NCBI GenBank assembly: GCA_016708765.1 | Contig: JADJFD010000001.1 | Coordinates: 930,001 to 994,000, forward strand | Direction of reading: 5' to 3' | DNA length: 64,000 nucleotides | Origin: Chitinophagaceae bacterium | GTDB lineage: Bacteria; Bacteroidota; Bacteroidia; Chitinophagales; Chitinophagaceae | Part shown: positions 7,190 to 15,681 of the stretch, one piece after another | Numbering within the stretch: the stretch's first letter is position 1 | How the letters are laid out: every line of letters begins with the position of its first letter | The notes under the pieces: model-generated | What the model saw: the letters and a program-made list of their open reading frames with translations, nothing else | The model's database searches: none | What the model was told of the DNA's origin: nothing | Program-made: the position numbers and the translations under genes

Positions 7190-8317
7190 CTATTCTTCTT
7201 CTACATTCATTAACTGGGAAAGAAGAGAATATGCTTTTGTTAATACCAACGTCTTATCTTTTAAATTTTCTGACTGCCCCTCAATGGCTGTTCTTCCGTT
7301 TTGCCGAACAGGGGTTTTTACCGGAATCATCCTGAAAACATTTTTTTCCTTTTCTTCAAACACATAGGACGATTCTCCATATCTTACTACCGCTTCATCA
7401 GGCACTGTTATCACTTTAAAATTATCAACAAGTATCCTTGCACTCAAAAACATTCCCGGAATGAGTTGCTTTGGTTTTGTTTCAAAGTGACAATGCACTA
7501 AGGCGCTTCGGTTATCATCCACATTTTTTGTAACGAGTAATACTTCACAATCATATTCTTTTCTTGGATCTTCCACAAACGAAACTTTTACTTTTTGTTT
7601 TGGAAGAACAGCAGGCAAATCTTTCTCAAATACTACAAGTGATGCATGAATATCATCCGGGTTGATTAGTTCAAATAAAATATCAGCAGGATTTACATAC
7701 TTTCCTATATTGACATTCACGGCAGAAACAAATCCATTAATAGGCGAATAAATAGGTAGACTTCTGGAAATTGTTTCTTCATTTAGTTTATCAGGATTTA
7801 TGTTAATCAGCCGCAACCTTTCTGACAACCCTTTCCTCATAATTTTTTGGGCACTGTAATCAGATTGTGACTGTTCAAATACTTTAGCTGCATTTACATC
7901 ATTTTCATGAAGAAGCTTTTGTCGTTCATATTCTTTTTCCAGATACAGCAACCGGGCTCCGGCTACTAAGTAATCTTGTTGCAGTTGCACCAGTCCCGGA
8001 TCTTCAATTCTGGCAATTACCTGTCCTTTCGAAACATGCATACCTGGTAATAAATTAGTCGATTTCAAATAGCCTCCCATTGGAAAACTTACGGATACCA
8101 TATTCTGTGGTGGCACATCTACAGTTCCGTTCACAATAATTTCAGTACTCATAAATTCTTCCCTAGCAATACCTGTTGTGATGCCGGCATTTGCAATTTG
8201 TTCTTTACTCAGGCTTACCTGATTAGGCAGTTCCATTATTTTGCTTTCGGGTTCTTTCTCTGCTGATTTGCAAGAAGCAAACAGTAATATGACAAAATAA
8301 ATATTTATAATACGCAT
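7190..8317 (-). CDS. RND efflux periplasmic adaptor (CzcB/CusB-like) lipoprotein
   Basis: A membrane-fusion protein linking an inner-membrane RND pump to the outer-membrane channel. MRIINIYFVILLFASC gives a lipobox (FASC). The order of parts is the biotinyl-lipoyl half-domain (SVSFPMGGYLKSTNLLPGMHVSKGQVIARI), an alpha-hairpin with QQDYLVAGARLLYLEKEYERQ, the second lipoyl half (IYSPINGFVSAVNVNIGKYV), and a beta-barrel (VVFEKDLPAVLPKQKVKVSFV). It lies 10 bases after the czcA stop on the same strand, so it is co-transcribed with the pump. Its length (375 aa) is typical. Metal substrate (Cu/Ag or Zn/Co/Cd) cannot be fixed from sequence. Confidence 0.88.
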   Translation of the reverse strand: MRIINIYFVILLFASCKSAEKEPESKIMELPNQVSLSKEQIANAGITTGIAREEFMSTEIIVNGTVDVPPQNMVSVSFPMGGYLKSTNLLPGMHVSKGQVIARIEDPGLVQLQQDYLVAGARLLYLEKEYERQKLLHENDVNAAKVFEQSQSDYSAQKIMRKGLSERLRLININPDKLNEETISRSLPIYSPINGFVSAVNVNIGKYVNPADILFELINPDDIHASLVVFEKDLPAVLPKQKVKVSFVEDPRKEYDCEVLLVTKNVDDNRSALVHCHFETKPKQLIPGMFLSARILVDNFKVITVPDEAVVRYGESSYVFEEKEKNVFRMIPVKTPVRQNGRTAIEGQSENLKDKTLVLTKAYSLLSQLMNVEEE

Positions 8318-8327
8318 ATCAGTATTT

Positions 8328-11300
8328 TTAGTTTCCGGTTAAATAATTTATTTCTATTAGTGTATTGTTATATTGTTGTATTGCCTGTAAATAGGATAAC
8401 TCAATAGTAACTGCATTATTCATGAGCATGATCCACTCCAGATAACTAATCTGGCCCTGCTTATAAGCAATCGAAGCATTTTTAATTATTAAAGCCGCCT
8501 GTTGCAAGCCTGTCTTTTCGTAATATTCTACACCTGTCTCTTGCTTTTTTAATTCATCGTTCAATTCATTCCTTCTTGAAATAAGATAATGTTTTGCTGC
8601 ATCAGCTTCCAGCATTGCCACTTCGTGGCCTGTTTTTCCTGCCCTGATTTTTGCCTTTGTAGCTTTATTGAAAAGAGGAATACCAACTGACAGCATCGCT
8701 GTATGAAATCGGTCGCTACCGCCATAGTATTGCTGGCTAATTCCATCTTTGGTTTGAAATCCTATAATAGACTGGTTATTGTAACCGATCGTAAAATCAG
8801 GAGTAAGCTTAGTTTTTTCAACGGCTACCTGTGCCATTGAGAGTGCCACTTTTTTATTTTCATATTCCAAAAGAGGATGATTATTAATTAAGGCTGAATC
8901 ATTCGATTCAATTCTCAATCTCAGATCACTATAAACCGGCACTACTTTTTCATCGGTATGCAGCAACCATCCTAACTGATCCTGTAGTATAGCGATATCA
9001 GCTTTTAATTGCTTTTCCTGTAATTGCAGTTGTTGCAATTGTGCTTCAGCAGTTGTTTTTTCCAATTGATCAGACTCTCCTGTTTTTAAACGTAACTGAG
9101 CGGCAGATTGAAAACGGTTATAAATACTATCAAGTTTTATCAGAATTTTTTCTCGTTCCATTAAAATCACAATGGAGTAAAACCGGTGGCTGATTTCTTT
9201 TTTCAAATCTGCATACTTCAAACTATATGCTGATTGTTGTAAACTTTCATTTGACTTGTAAAGATCTCTCTGCCTTTGGTAAACAACAGGCAAACTAAAC
9301 GATTGACCTACTGAAAAACGGGTGTCCGTATTAAAACTATTGACACTTCCATATTCGAAACCAATTTGTGTTTTTGGCGGATCAAAAATTCCCGTTTGTA
9401 ACTGCTTCCAATATTCTTTTTGCTTTTGTAATACCTGCAATTGCAAATTTTCAGCTTTCGCCTTTTCCTGCATCTCCTGTAATGTTAATCTGGTTTCTGA
9501 TGTTTGCGCAGAAGACCCGATAGTAAAAGCAAGAAACAATAAAGTTAATTCTACATGCTTGCTCTTTTTCTTAAATTTGATTTTGTCAAACCACCGAAAT
9601 AATACCGGCAGTACTATTAAGGTCAAAAATGTAGCGGTAATTAAACCGCCTATAACTACGGTTGCTAATGGACGTTGCACTTCTGCACCTGCTCCATGAC
9701 TTAGTGCCATTGGCAAAAATCCTAATGAAGCAACAGCTGCTGTCATCAAAACAGGCCGTAAGCGAATACTGGTTCCTTCCATAATAATTTTATTTAAGTC
9801 TACTAATCCTGATTTTTTTAACCTGCTGAATTCAGCAATCAAAACAATTCCATTTAATACTGCAACGCCAAACAATGCAATAAAACCTATACCTGCAGAA
9901 ATACTAAATGGCATACCTCTTATCCATAATGCAAACACTCCCCCAATAGCCGACAAGGGAATGGCAGAAAAAATAAGTAACCCATATTTGATGGAGCCAA
10001 AAGCAAAATAGAGCATCAATAAAATAAGTAGTAATGCCGCTGGTACTGCTATGGATAATCGTTGAGAGGCTTCAACAAGATTTTCAAATTGACCTCCATA
10101 AGTAATAAAATAGCCTGGCGGTAATTGCACATTGGTTCCAACTTTTTTCTCTACCTCTTTTACCAGCGACTCTACATCTCTACCCCTTACATTAAACCCG
10201 ACAATGATGCGCCTACGGGTATCTTCCCGCTGAATCTGATTGGGACCTTCTTTGATGGAAACGCTGGCCAGTTGATTTAATGGAATTTGTAATCCTGATG
10301 GTGAGGCTATTAATAATTGTTGAACATCTTTTATATCCTTTCGTAAGTCTTGTTTTAATCTTACTACAAGATCATATCGTCGCTCATCTTCATAAATCAA
10401 CCCGGCACTTTCGCCTGCAAAAGCAGTACGTATCACCTGATTTACATCTGCTATATTCATTTTATAAAGAGCAATTGCATCCCGGTTATAATTAATGACT
10501 ATCTGAGGTAATCCAGTTACCGTTTCAATATAAATATCTTTAGCTCCATCAACATTACTGATAATACTTCCTAATTTTTTTGCATATGCTGACAAACTAT
10601 CCAGATCATCTCCAAATATTTTACACACAACATCCTGCCGTGCACCTGATATTAATTCATTAAAACGCATCTGCACTGGAAATTGAAATCCAGCAATCAT
10701 TCCTGGTATTTCTTTTAAGGCTACACTCATTTTGTCCGCCAATTCATCAAAACTGCTGGCCGATGTCCATTTCTCTTTTGGTTTCAATAAAATAATAATA
10801 TCCGTCATTTCAACAGGCATGGGATCAGTGGGAATTTCACTTGCTCCTATCCTTGTTACTATTTTTTCTATTTCTGGAAATCGTTCCTGAAGAATTGTTG
10901 CCGCCTTTGTAGAATTGTTGATAGATTCTGTTAATGAACTTCCAGTTAATAAACGGGCATCCACAGCAAAATCTCCTTCTTCCAATTCAGGAATAAATTC
11001 GCCACCTAACCTCGAAAGTAGTAGCACTGAAAATATAAATAGCCCCAATACAATAGCAACAATTGTTTTTGGAAATGCCAGTGCTACTTTTAGTACTCGC
11101 TGATACAGACGGTTGATAAAACGCATCATTTTATCAGCAAAACTTTCCTTATGACTGATTTTTTTGCTTAATAGCAATGAAGAAATCATCGGCACATAAG
11201 TCATTGAAAGTATAAACGCCCCAATTAAAGCAAATGAAACTGTTTGTGCCATAGGCCGAAACATCTTTCCTTCAATTCCCACCAGGCTCAGAATAGGCAG

Positions 11301-11852
11301 GTAAACTATTAAAATAATAATTTGACCAAACACAGCTGAATTCATCATTCGTCCGGCAGAAACTTCAACCTCACTATCCATTTCATTTTGTGTAATGTGG
11401 ATGACTTTATTTAAATGTTTACTATGCGATAACCGATGCATCACTGCTTCAACAATTATAACAGCTCCGTCAACTATTAATCCGAAATCAAGTGCCCCGA
11501 GGCTCATTAAATTTCCAGATACTCCAAACAAGTTCATCATAATAACTGCAAACAGCATGGCAAGCGGAATAACTGAGGCTACTATCAATCCGGCCCGCAG
11601 ATTTCCCAAAAAAAGAACCAATACAAATATGACGATCAATGCACCTTCTAATAAATTTTTTTCTACCGTACCAATAGCCCGGTTAACCAATTTGGAACGA
11701 TCATAAAAAGTCTCCAATATCACTCCCTCTGGCAGCGTTTTTTTAATTTGCTCAATTTTTGTTTTTACATTTTTTACAACTTCTGAAGCATTAGCTCCTT
11801 TTAACATCAATACCACGGCACCTGCTACTTCCCCTTTATCTTTATATGTCAT
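8328..11852 (-). CDS. czcA: CzcA/CusA-type RND metal efflux pump fused to a TolC-like outer-membrane factor (C-terminal part of frameshifted gene)
   Basis: Frame-coherent coding begins near 11992, upstream of the ATG used here. The first ~750 residues are the RND permease with multiple membrane helices and the helix-4 Asp-containing segment GALDFGLIVDGAVIIVEAVMHR, typical of heavy-metal efflux (HME) pumps. After VLFRWFDKIKF, at about 9510-9560, comes a second hydrophobic segment LTLLFLAFTIGSSAQ that looks like a signal peptide. About 400 residues of TolC/CzcC-like coiled-coil repeats follow. Such CzcA-TolC fusions are known in Bacteroidota. With the N-terminal piece the protein would be 1453 residues. 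Confidence 0.85.
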   Translation of the reverse strand: MTYKDKGEVAGAVVLMLKGANASEVVKNVKTKIEQIKKTLPEGVILETFYDRSKLVNRAIGTVEKNLLEGALIVIFVLVLFLGNLRAGLIVASVIPLAMLFAVIMMNLFGVSGNLMSLGALDFGLIVDGAVIIVEAVMHRLSHSKHLNKVIHITQNEMDSEVEVSAGRMMNSAVFGQIIILIVYLPILSLVGIEGKMFRPMAQTVSFALIGAFILSMTYVPMISSLLLSKKISHKESFADKMMRFINRLYQRVLKVALAFPKTIVAIVLGLFIFSVLLLSRLGGEFIPELEEGDFAVDARLLTGSSLTESINNSTKAATILQERFPEIEKIVTRIGASEIPTDPMPVEMTDIIILLKPKEKWTSASSFDELADKMSVALKEIPGMIAGFQFPVQMRFNELISGARQDVVCKIFGDDLDSLSAYAKKLGSIISNVDGAKDIYIETVTGLPQIVINYNRDAIALYKMNIADVNQVIRTAFAGESAGLIYEDERRYDLVVRLKQDLRKDIKDVQQLLIASPSGLQIPLNQLASVSIKEGPNQIQREDTRRRIIVGFNVRGRDVESLVKEVEKKVGTNVQLPPGYFITYGGQFENLVEASQRLSIAVPAALLLILLMLYFAFGSIKYGLLIFSAIPLSAIGGVFALWIRGMPFSISAGIGFIALFGVAVLNGIVLIAEFSRLKKSGLVDLNKIIMEGTSIRLRPVLMTAAVASLGFLPMALSHGAGAEVQRPLATVVIGGLITATFLTLIVLPVLFRWFDKIKFKKKSKHVELTLLFLAFTIGSSAQTSETRLTLQEMQEKAKAENLQLQVLQKQKEYWKQLQTGIFDPPKTQIGFEYGSVNSFNTDTRFSVGQSFSLPVVYQRQRDLYKSNESLQQSAYSLKYADLKKEISHRFYSIVILMEREKILIKLDSIYNRFQSAAQLRLKTGESDQLEKTTAEAQLQQLQLQEKQLKADIAILQDQLGWLLHTDEKVVPVYSDLRLRIESNDSALINNHPLLEYENKKVALSMAQVAVEKTKLTPDFTIGYNNQSIIGFQTKDGISQQYYGGSDRFHTAMLSVGIPLFNKATKAKIRAGKTGHEVAMLEADAAKHYLISRRNELNDELKKQETGVEYYEKTGLQQAALIIKNASIAYKQGQISYLEWIMLMNNAVTIELSYLQAIQQYNNTLIEINYLTGN

Positions 11853-11899
11853 GGCTCCATATCGTACTGCATGTCCAATCCGAATTTCTGCCAGATCTT

Positions 11900-12688
11900 T
11901 TAAAAAAACCGGAATACCATCACTGTTATGGCGAACAACAATTTTTTCCAGATCAGCAGTTGTTTTAGCAATTCCCTCGGTACGAATAAATAAAGCAGTG
12001 GACCGCTTTCAATATATGCTCCACCTGAATTTTGATTATTTTTTTCTAAAGCAGAAAAGATATCAGCAATAGTAACATTCATACTCTTCAACTTTTCCGG
12101 TATCACTGCTATTTCATATTGCTTGAGATACCCACCAAAGCTGCTTACATCGGCTACGCCTTCTGTGCCAATTAATTGACGACGGACAATCCAATCCTGA
12201 ATAGATCGCAACTCAGTAAGATCATATTTTGCTTCATATCCTTTTACCGGTCGTAGAATGTATTGATAAACTTCACCAAGACCTGTAGTAACAGGCGCCA
12301 GCTCTGGCCTACCTGCATTAGCAGGTATTTCGTCTTTAACTTTATTGAGTCGCTCAGACACTTGTTGCCTTGCCCAGTAAATGTCAGTATTGTCTGAAAA
12401 TACAATAGTCACAACTGATAAACCAAACCTCGACATAGACCGTATTTCCTTTAGACCTGGAATATTGGCGTTTGCCTGCTCTATCGGAAATGTAATTAAC
12501 CGCTCCACTTCCGGTGCTGCCAATGAAGGTGAAGTAGTAATTACCTGTACCTGATTACTTGTTATATCAGGCAATGCATCAATAGGTAGTCTTGTTACAT
12601 TTATAATACCAGCAACAATTAATGCCACTATGCCCAATCCAATAAGTAATTTATTCCTTATTGAAAACTGAATAATTTTCGTTAACAT
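11900..12688 (-). CDS. czcA: CzcA/CusA-type RND metal efflux pump, N-terminal part (frameshifted)
   Basis: It begins with MLTKIIQFSIRNKLLIGLGIVALIVAGI (first membrane helix) and LPIDALPDITSNQVQV, the standard start of HME-RND pumps. The porter domain follows, up to GGAYIESGPLLY. From there the frame is wrong: adding one base to the short A run at about 11986-11994 restores LLYFIRTEGIAKTTADLEKIV and joins the main part. It is the first structural gene of the czcA-czcB pair. The 129-residue gene at 12825 precedes it after a 136-base gap. Confidence 0.85.
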   Translation of the reverse strand: MLTKIIQFSIRNKLLIGLGIVALIVAGIINVTRLPIDALPDITSNQVQVITTSPSLAAPEVERLITFPIEQANANIPGLKEIRSMSRFGLSVVTIVFSDNTDIYWARQQVSERLNKVKDEIPANAGRPELAPVTTGLGEVYQYILRPVKGYEAKYDLTELRSIQDWIVRRQLIGTEGVADVSSFGGYLKQYEIAVIPEKLKSMNVTIADIFSALEKNNQNSGGAYIESGPLLYLFVPRELLKQLLIWKKLLFAITVMVFRFF

Positions 12689-12824
12689 AAAAAAATATTA
12701 ATAAGCTAAAAATGTGCAGGATACCAAAGAGAAGGTTGATCAATCATTAGTAATAAACAATCCTTTGATTATTTGAAACCAATTTATGATTCAACATACT
12801 GCTGTATCATTGTAAATCAATAAA

Positions 12825-13214
12825 TCAGGCTGCAACCCGTGGAGGTTGGAAAATTGTGGAAGTGCATAGATGCAGGTACAATACAGTTGCAATTGGAATT
12901 ACTTTATCAGCATCAAACCGATAGTCCTGCTTTTCGATCTTAATATTTTGTGGGGGTATATCTATTACTAATCCGGAAACAGATGTGGTACAATTTGCAT
13001 CTCTGAATGGCAATTGCTGATCCCGTTGATAATCATCATCCACAACTATTTTATCGTAATGAAGTTTGATAAACTGTATAAATGTGATAGAGGGATCTTC
13101 CTTTTTATGTTCTTTAAAATGGTCTATTAAGACAGGTATCCTTAATAATTGATGTAACTCAGAATGAGATAAGACAATAATGCTGAGGAATAATATAGAT
13201 ACCCATTTTCGCAT
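12825..13214 (-). CDS. Conserved hypothetical exported protein of Bacteroidota metal-efflux loci, 129 aa
   Basis: A hydrophobic N-terminus (WVSILFLSIIVLSHS) is followed by a charged region with LLRIPVLIDHFKEHKKEDPSITFIQFIKLHYD, then several Asp/His residues and a C-terminal VLYLHLCTSTIFQPPR. I recall similar small proteins beside czcA genes in this phylum, but no function is known to me. The mature part is probably periplasmic. A TAttTTTG promoter box lies five bases before the ATG. Confidence 0.6.
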   Translation of the reverse strand: MRKWVSILFLSIIVLSHSELHQLLRIPVLIDHFKEHKKEDPSITFIQFIKLHYDKIVVDDDYQRDQQLPFRDANCTTSVSGLVIDIPPQNIKIEKQDYRFDADKVIPIATVLYLHLCTSTIFQPPRVAA

Positions 13215-13219
13215 GACAC

Positions 13220-13227
13220 CAAAAATA
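13220..13227 (-). promoter_or_regulatory. Promoter -7 box TATTTTTG, five bases from the start codon
   Basis: A perfect TAnnTTTG match directly upstream of the 129-residue gene. The mRNA would have almost no 5' leader. Confidence 0.45.
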
Positions 13228-13258
13228 GTAAGTAAAGCTGAAAATTACAATCTATATT

Positions 13259-15541
13259 TTACTTTAAAGTTGTTCTAAATCCTAGAAACAAACGAATTCC
13301 CTGATTTGGGGCATACACATAAGTTGGATCAAAACTCAAAGCATAAGGATTATCAGGTGTCGCCAGAATCTTTCCATTTCCATCATACTGTACATTCTTA
13401 TCAAAAGGGTCATTTGATCTTGCAATAATGAAAGGAGTATTTTTTGCCGGTGTCCAATTCAATAGATTTTTTACACCACCATAAAATTCAACAGATTTGT
13501 TGAATCTTTTAGTCACTTGTATATTCTGAATGCTCCATACGGGTGAAAATCCTGGTCTTGGGTCAATTGCTGAAAGTAATGGCAAACGCATCGGGCCGTA
13601 CATATTTCCTGTATAATCAATTGTTATTCCAGCTCCAGGAAATACATAAGTGAGAGCCCAAGTGCCACTCCATTTTTCTGTCAGCACCGGCAATGTCTTT
13701 ATTCTTTTTCCTGCATCATCTTTCTCCACTTTAGAAACATCCTGTACCGTTGCGCCAAATAAACTTTTAAAGCGATGTCCAATATTCAATTCAAGATTTA
13801 AGGTAACTCCTTTCGAAGCTGAATATCCTTTCAAATTTTCGTAAATAATTTTATTGGGATCCGTATCATAATCCGGAATGATCTGGTTGGAGAAATGCGA
13901 ATACCAAGTGGATGCATCAATATTTAATGTGACTCCTTTAAATGCAAAATATTTTGAATAATTCAAATTGATATTAAAACTCTTTTCAGGATTTAATGAT
14001 TCTTTTATTTCTACCGCTCTTGCACCTGTAAGAGCTGCATGTTCTTCTGTAAACAAACTCACTACTCTGAAACCTGTTCCTGCATTTAATCGGAATACCT
14101 GTTTGTTCTTCATCGTCCATTTCCAGGCAAGCCTTGGAGTAATTATACTTTTGTGAATGGGATGATAATCGTATCGAAGTCCTGAAAGAAGTGAATGCGA
14201 TTCATTCAACTTCCACTCATCCTGCACAAAAATTCCGGGAATAATATATTTATCAGGGTGATTGTTTCCTGACAAAGTATCTAATGTTGCAGTTGAGTTA
14301 TCGTCATAAAAATTATAGCGTACTGCAGAACCAAGTAATAAATTATGTGATGCACCAGCTTGTTTATCCCATGTCAATTGACCGAAAGCAATCCGTTGTT
14401 TTCCAAAATAGGGAATGGATCCATAATAAGAATTCTGCTTATGTCCTGTTGTTGAAAAAGAGAACATCATTTTTTCTTTTATGGGCAGTTGATAATTACC
14501 AATCAACTCCCAACGTTTAGTGGAAATAGTTTCGCCATAGATGCTATCTGTTCCGCTGAAGCTTTTATTCCACCGCATTTCTCCGCCCCATCTATTTTCT
14601 GTAAAATAACGGCCAGCCAATGTTGCCACCCGGTTCTTCTTTCTTATAAAGCTTAGCTTATTAAAAATGGAAATTCTGTGTTGTAACGTTACATCGGTAA
14701 ACTGATCATTATTTTTATCAAGAGGATTCAGGTAATTATAATAATTGATACCTAATAGTGAAACTGCTTTATTACCTACTTTAAATTTGGTTCCCAGATC
14801 AACTGTATGTTCCAGCCAATTGGTGGTCATTACGTTTCCTGTAAATAAGGGAGCTTTTTCCGGAGACTTGGTAATGATATTGATCATACCACCAATAGCT
14901 TCCGAACCATATAAACCAGAAGCAGGGCCTTTTACAATTTCAATCCTGTCTATTAATTGCGTTGGTATTCCAAACAATCCATACACTGAAGCAAGACTAC
15001 TGACGATTGGCATTCCATCAATGGTTACCATCGTATATGGACCTTCCAATCCATTGATATGAATATCGCCGGTATTACAAACACTGCAATTCAATTGCGG
15101 ACGAACACCGTTTACATTTTGTAAGGATTCAAAAATACTAGGCGAAGGGTTTTTCTTTAAGAACTGTGGGGTATATACTTCAACAGCAATCGGACTTTCG
15201 GATTTCCTTACAGCCCTCATCGTTCCTGTAATAACCACTGCATCCAGTTCTTTTTGTAATGGAGATAATAAGATGATAAAGCGATCTTTCGCACCAATTA
15301 TATACTCCTTTTCTTTGAAGCCTATAGCAGTTATCAGAAGGCTTTGCTTTTCAGATGGGTAAATAGAAAACCTACCATGCTCATCACTGACTAAAGATTG
15401 TGATGAATCTTTATAAGTAATTGTAGCGCCGGGAATATTTTCGCCAGTTGCTTCATTTCTTATTTCTCCAATCCTTACCGTCTGACTAAACGATGGAAAA
15501 CAGAAAATGGTGAAAAATATTATAGTGAATAGTTGTTGCAT
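13259..15541 (-). CDS. TonB-dependent outer-membrane receptor, metal-locus type
   Basis: Order of parts: signal peptide (MQQLFTIIFFTIFCFPSFSQ), carboxypeptidase-regulatory-like beta-sandwich (residues ~22-95), TonB plug (~105-225, with GVRPQLNCSVCNTGDIHINGLEGPYTMVTIDG and EIVKGPASGLYGSEAIGGMINI), then a 22-strand-type barrel ending in IRLFLGFRTTL. The CSVC pair in the plug suggests a metal or disulfide. It lies downstream of the HMA-receptor gene and upstream of the efflux genes. Its promoter region contains an inverted repeat (15572-15591). It likely imports a metal complex or an associated ligand; the substrate is inferred from context only. Confidence 0.85.
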   Translation of the reverse strand: MQQLFTIIFFTIFCFPSFSQTVRIGEIRNEATGENIPGATITYKDSSQSLVSDEHGRFSIYPSEKQSLLITAIGFKEKEYIIGAKDRFIILLSPLQKELDAVVITGTMRAVRKSESPIAVEVYTPQFLKKNPSPSIFESLQNVNGVRPQLNCSVCNTGDIHINGLEGPYTMVTIDGMPIVSSLASVYGLFGIPTQLIDRIEIVKGPASGLYGSEAIGGMINIITKSPEKAPLFTGNVMTTNWLEHTVDLGTKFKVGNKAVSLLGINYYNYLNPLDKNNDQFTDVTLQHRISIFNKLSFIRKKNRVATLAGRYFTENRWGGEMRWNKSFSGTDSIYGETISTKRWELIGNYQLPIKEKMMFSFSTTGHKQNSYYGSIPYFGKQRIAFGQLTWDKQAGASHNLLLGSAVRYNFYDDNSTATLDTLSGNNHPDKYIIPGIFVQDEWKLNESHSLLSGLRYDYHPIHKSIITPRLAWKWTMKNKQVFRLNAGTGFRVVSLFTEEHAALTGARAVEIKESLNPEKSFNINLNYSKYFAFKGVTLNIDASTWYSHFSNQIIPDYDTDPNKIIYENLKGYSASKGVTLNLELNIGHRFKSLFGATVQDVSKVEKDDAGKRIKTLPVLTEKWSGTWALTYVFPGAGITIDYTGNMYGPMRLPLLSAIDPRPGFSPVWSIQNIQVTKRFNKSVEFYGGVKNLLNWTPAKNTPFIIARSNDPFDKNVQYDGNGKILATPDNPYALSFDPTYVYAPNQGIRLFLGFRTTLK

Positions 15542-15571
15542 TTCGAGGAGTGTAAATATATTTTTAGCCTT

Positions 15572-15591
15572 GTCTAAATATTAGTTTAGAC
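15572..15591. promoter_or_regulatory. Operator-like inverted repeat GTCTAAA-N6-TTTAGAC
   Basis: A perfect 7-bp inverted repeat, 31-50 bases upstream of the TonB receptor start. The TTTAGaC/GtCTAAA half-sites are reminiscent of DtxR/MntR-family operators, which would fit metal control. The regulator identity is inference. Confidence 0.4.
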
Positions 15592-15638
15592 GAATATAAT
15601 ATATTTCTTGAAATGCAAAGAACTTTTTAAGCATAAAA

Positions 15639-15667
15639 AAGCTGCCCAATTCAAAAATGGGCAGCTT
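15639..15667 (-). terminator. Rho-independent terminator after the HMA-TonB receptor gene
   Basis: Stem AAGCTGCCCA / TGGGCAGCTT with a 9-base loop. On the minus strand it is followed by a run of T (15635-15640 read as TTTTTT). It lies 15 bases past the stop codon at 15682. Confidence 0.85.
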
Positions 15668-15681
15668 ACTTCAAAGTCTTA

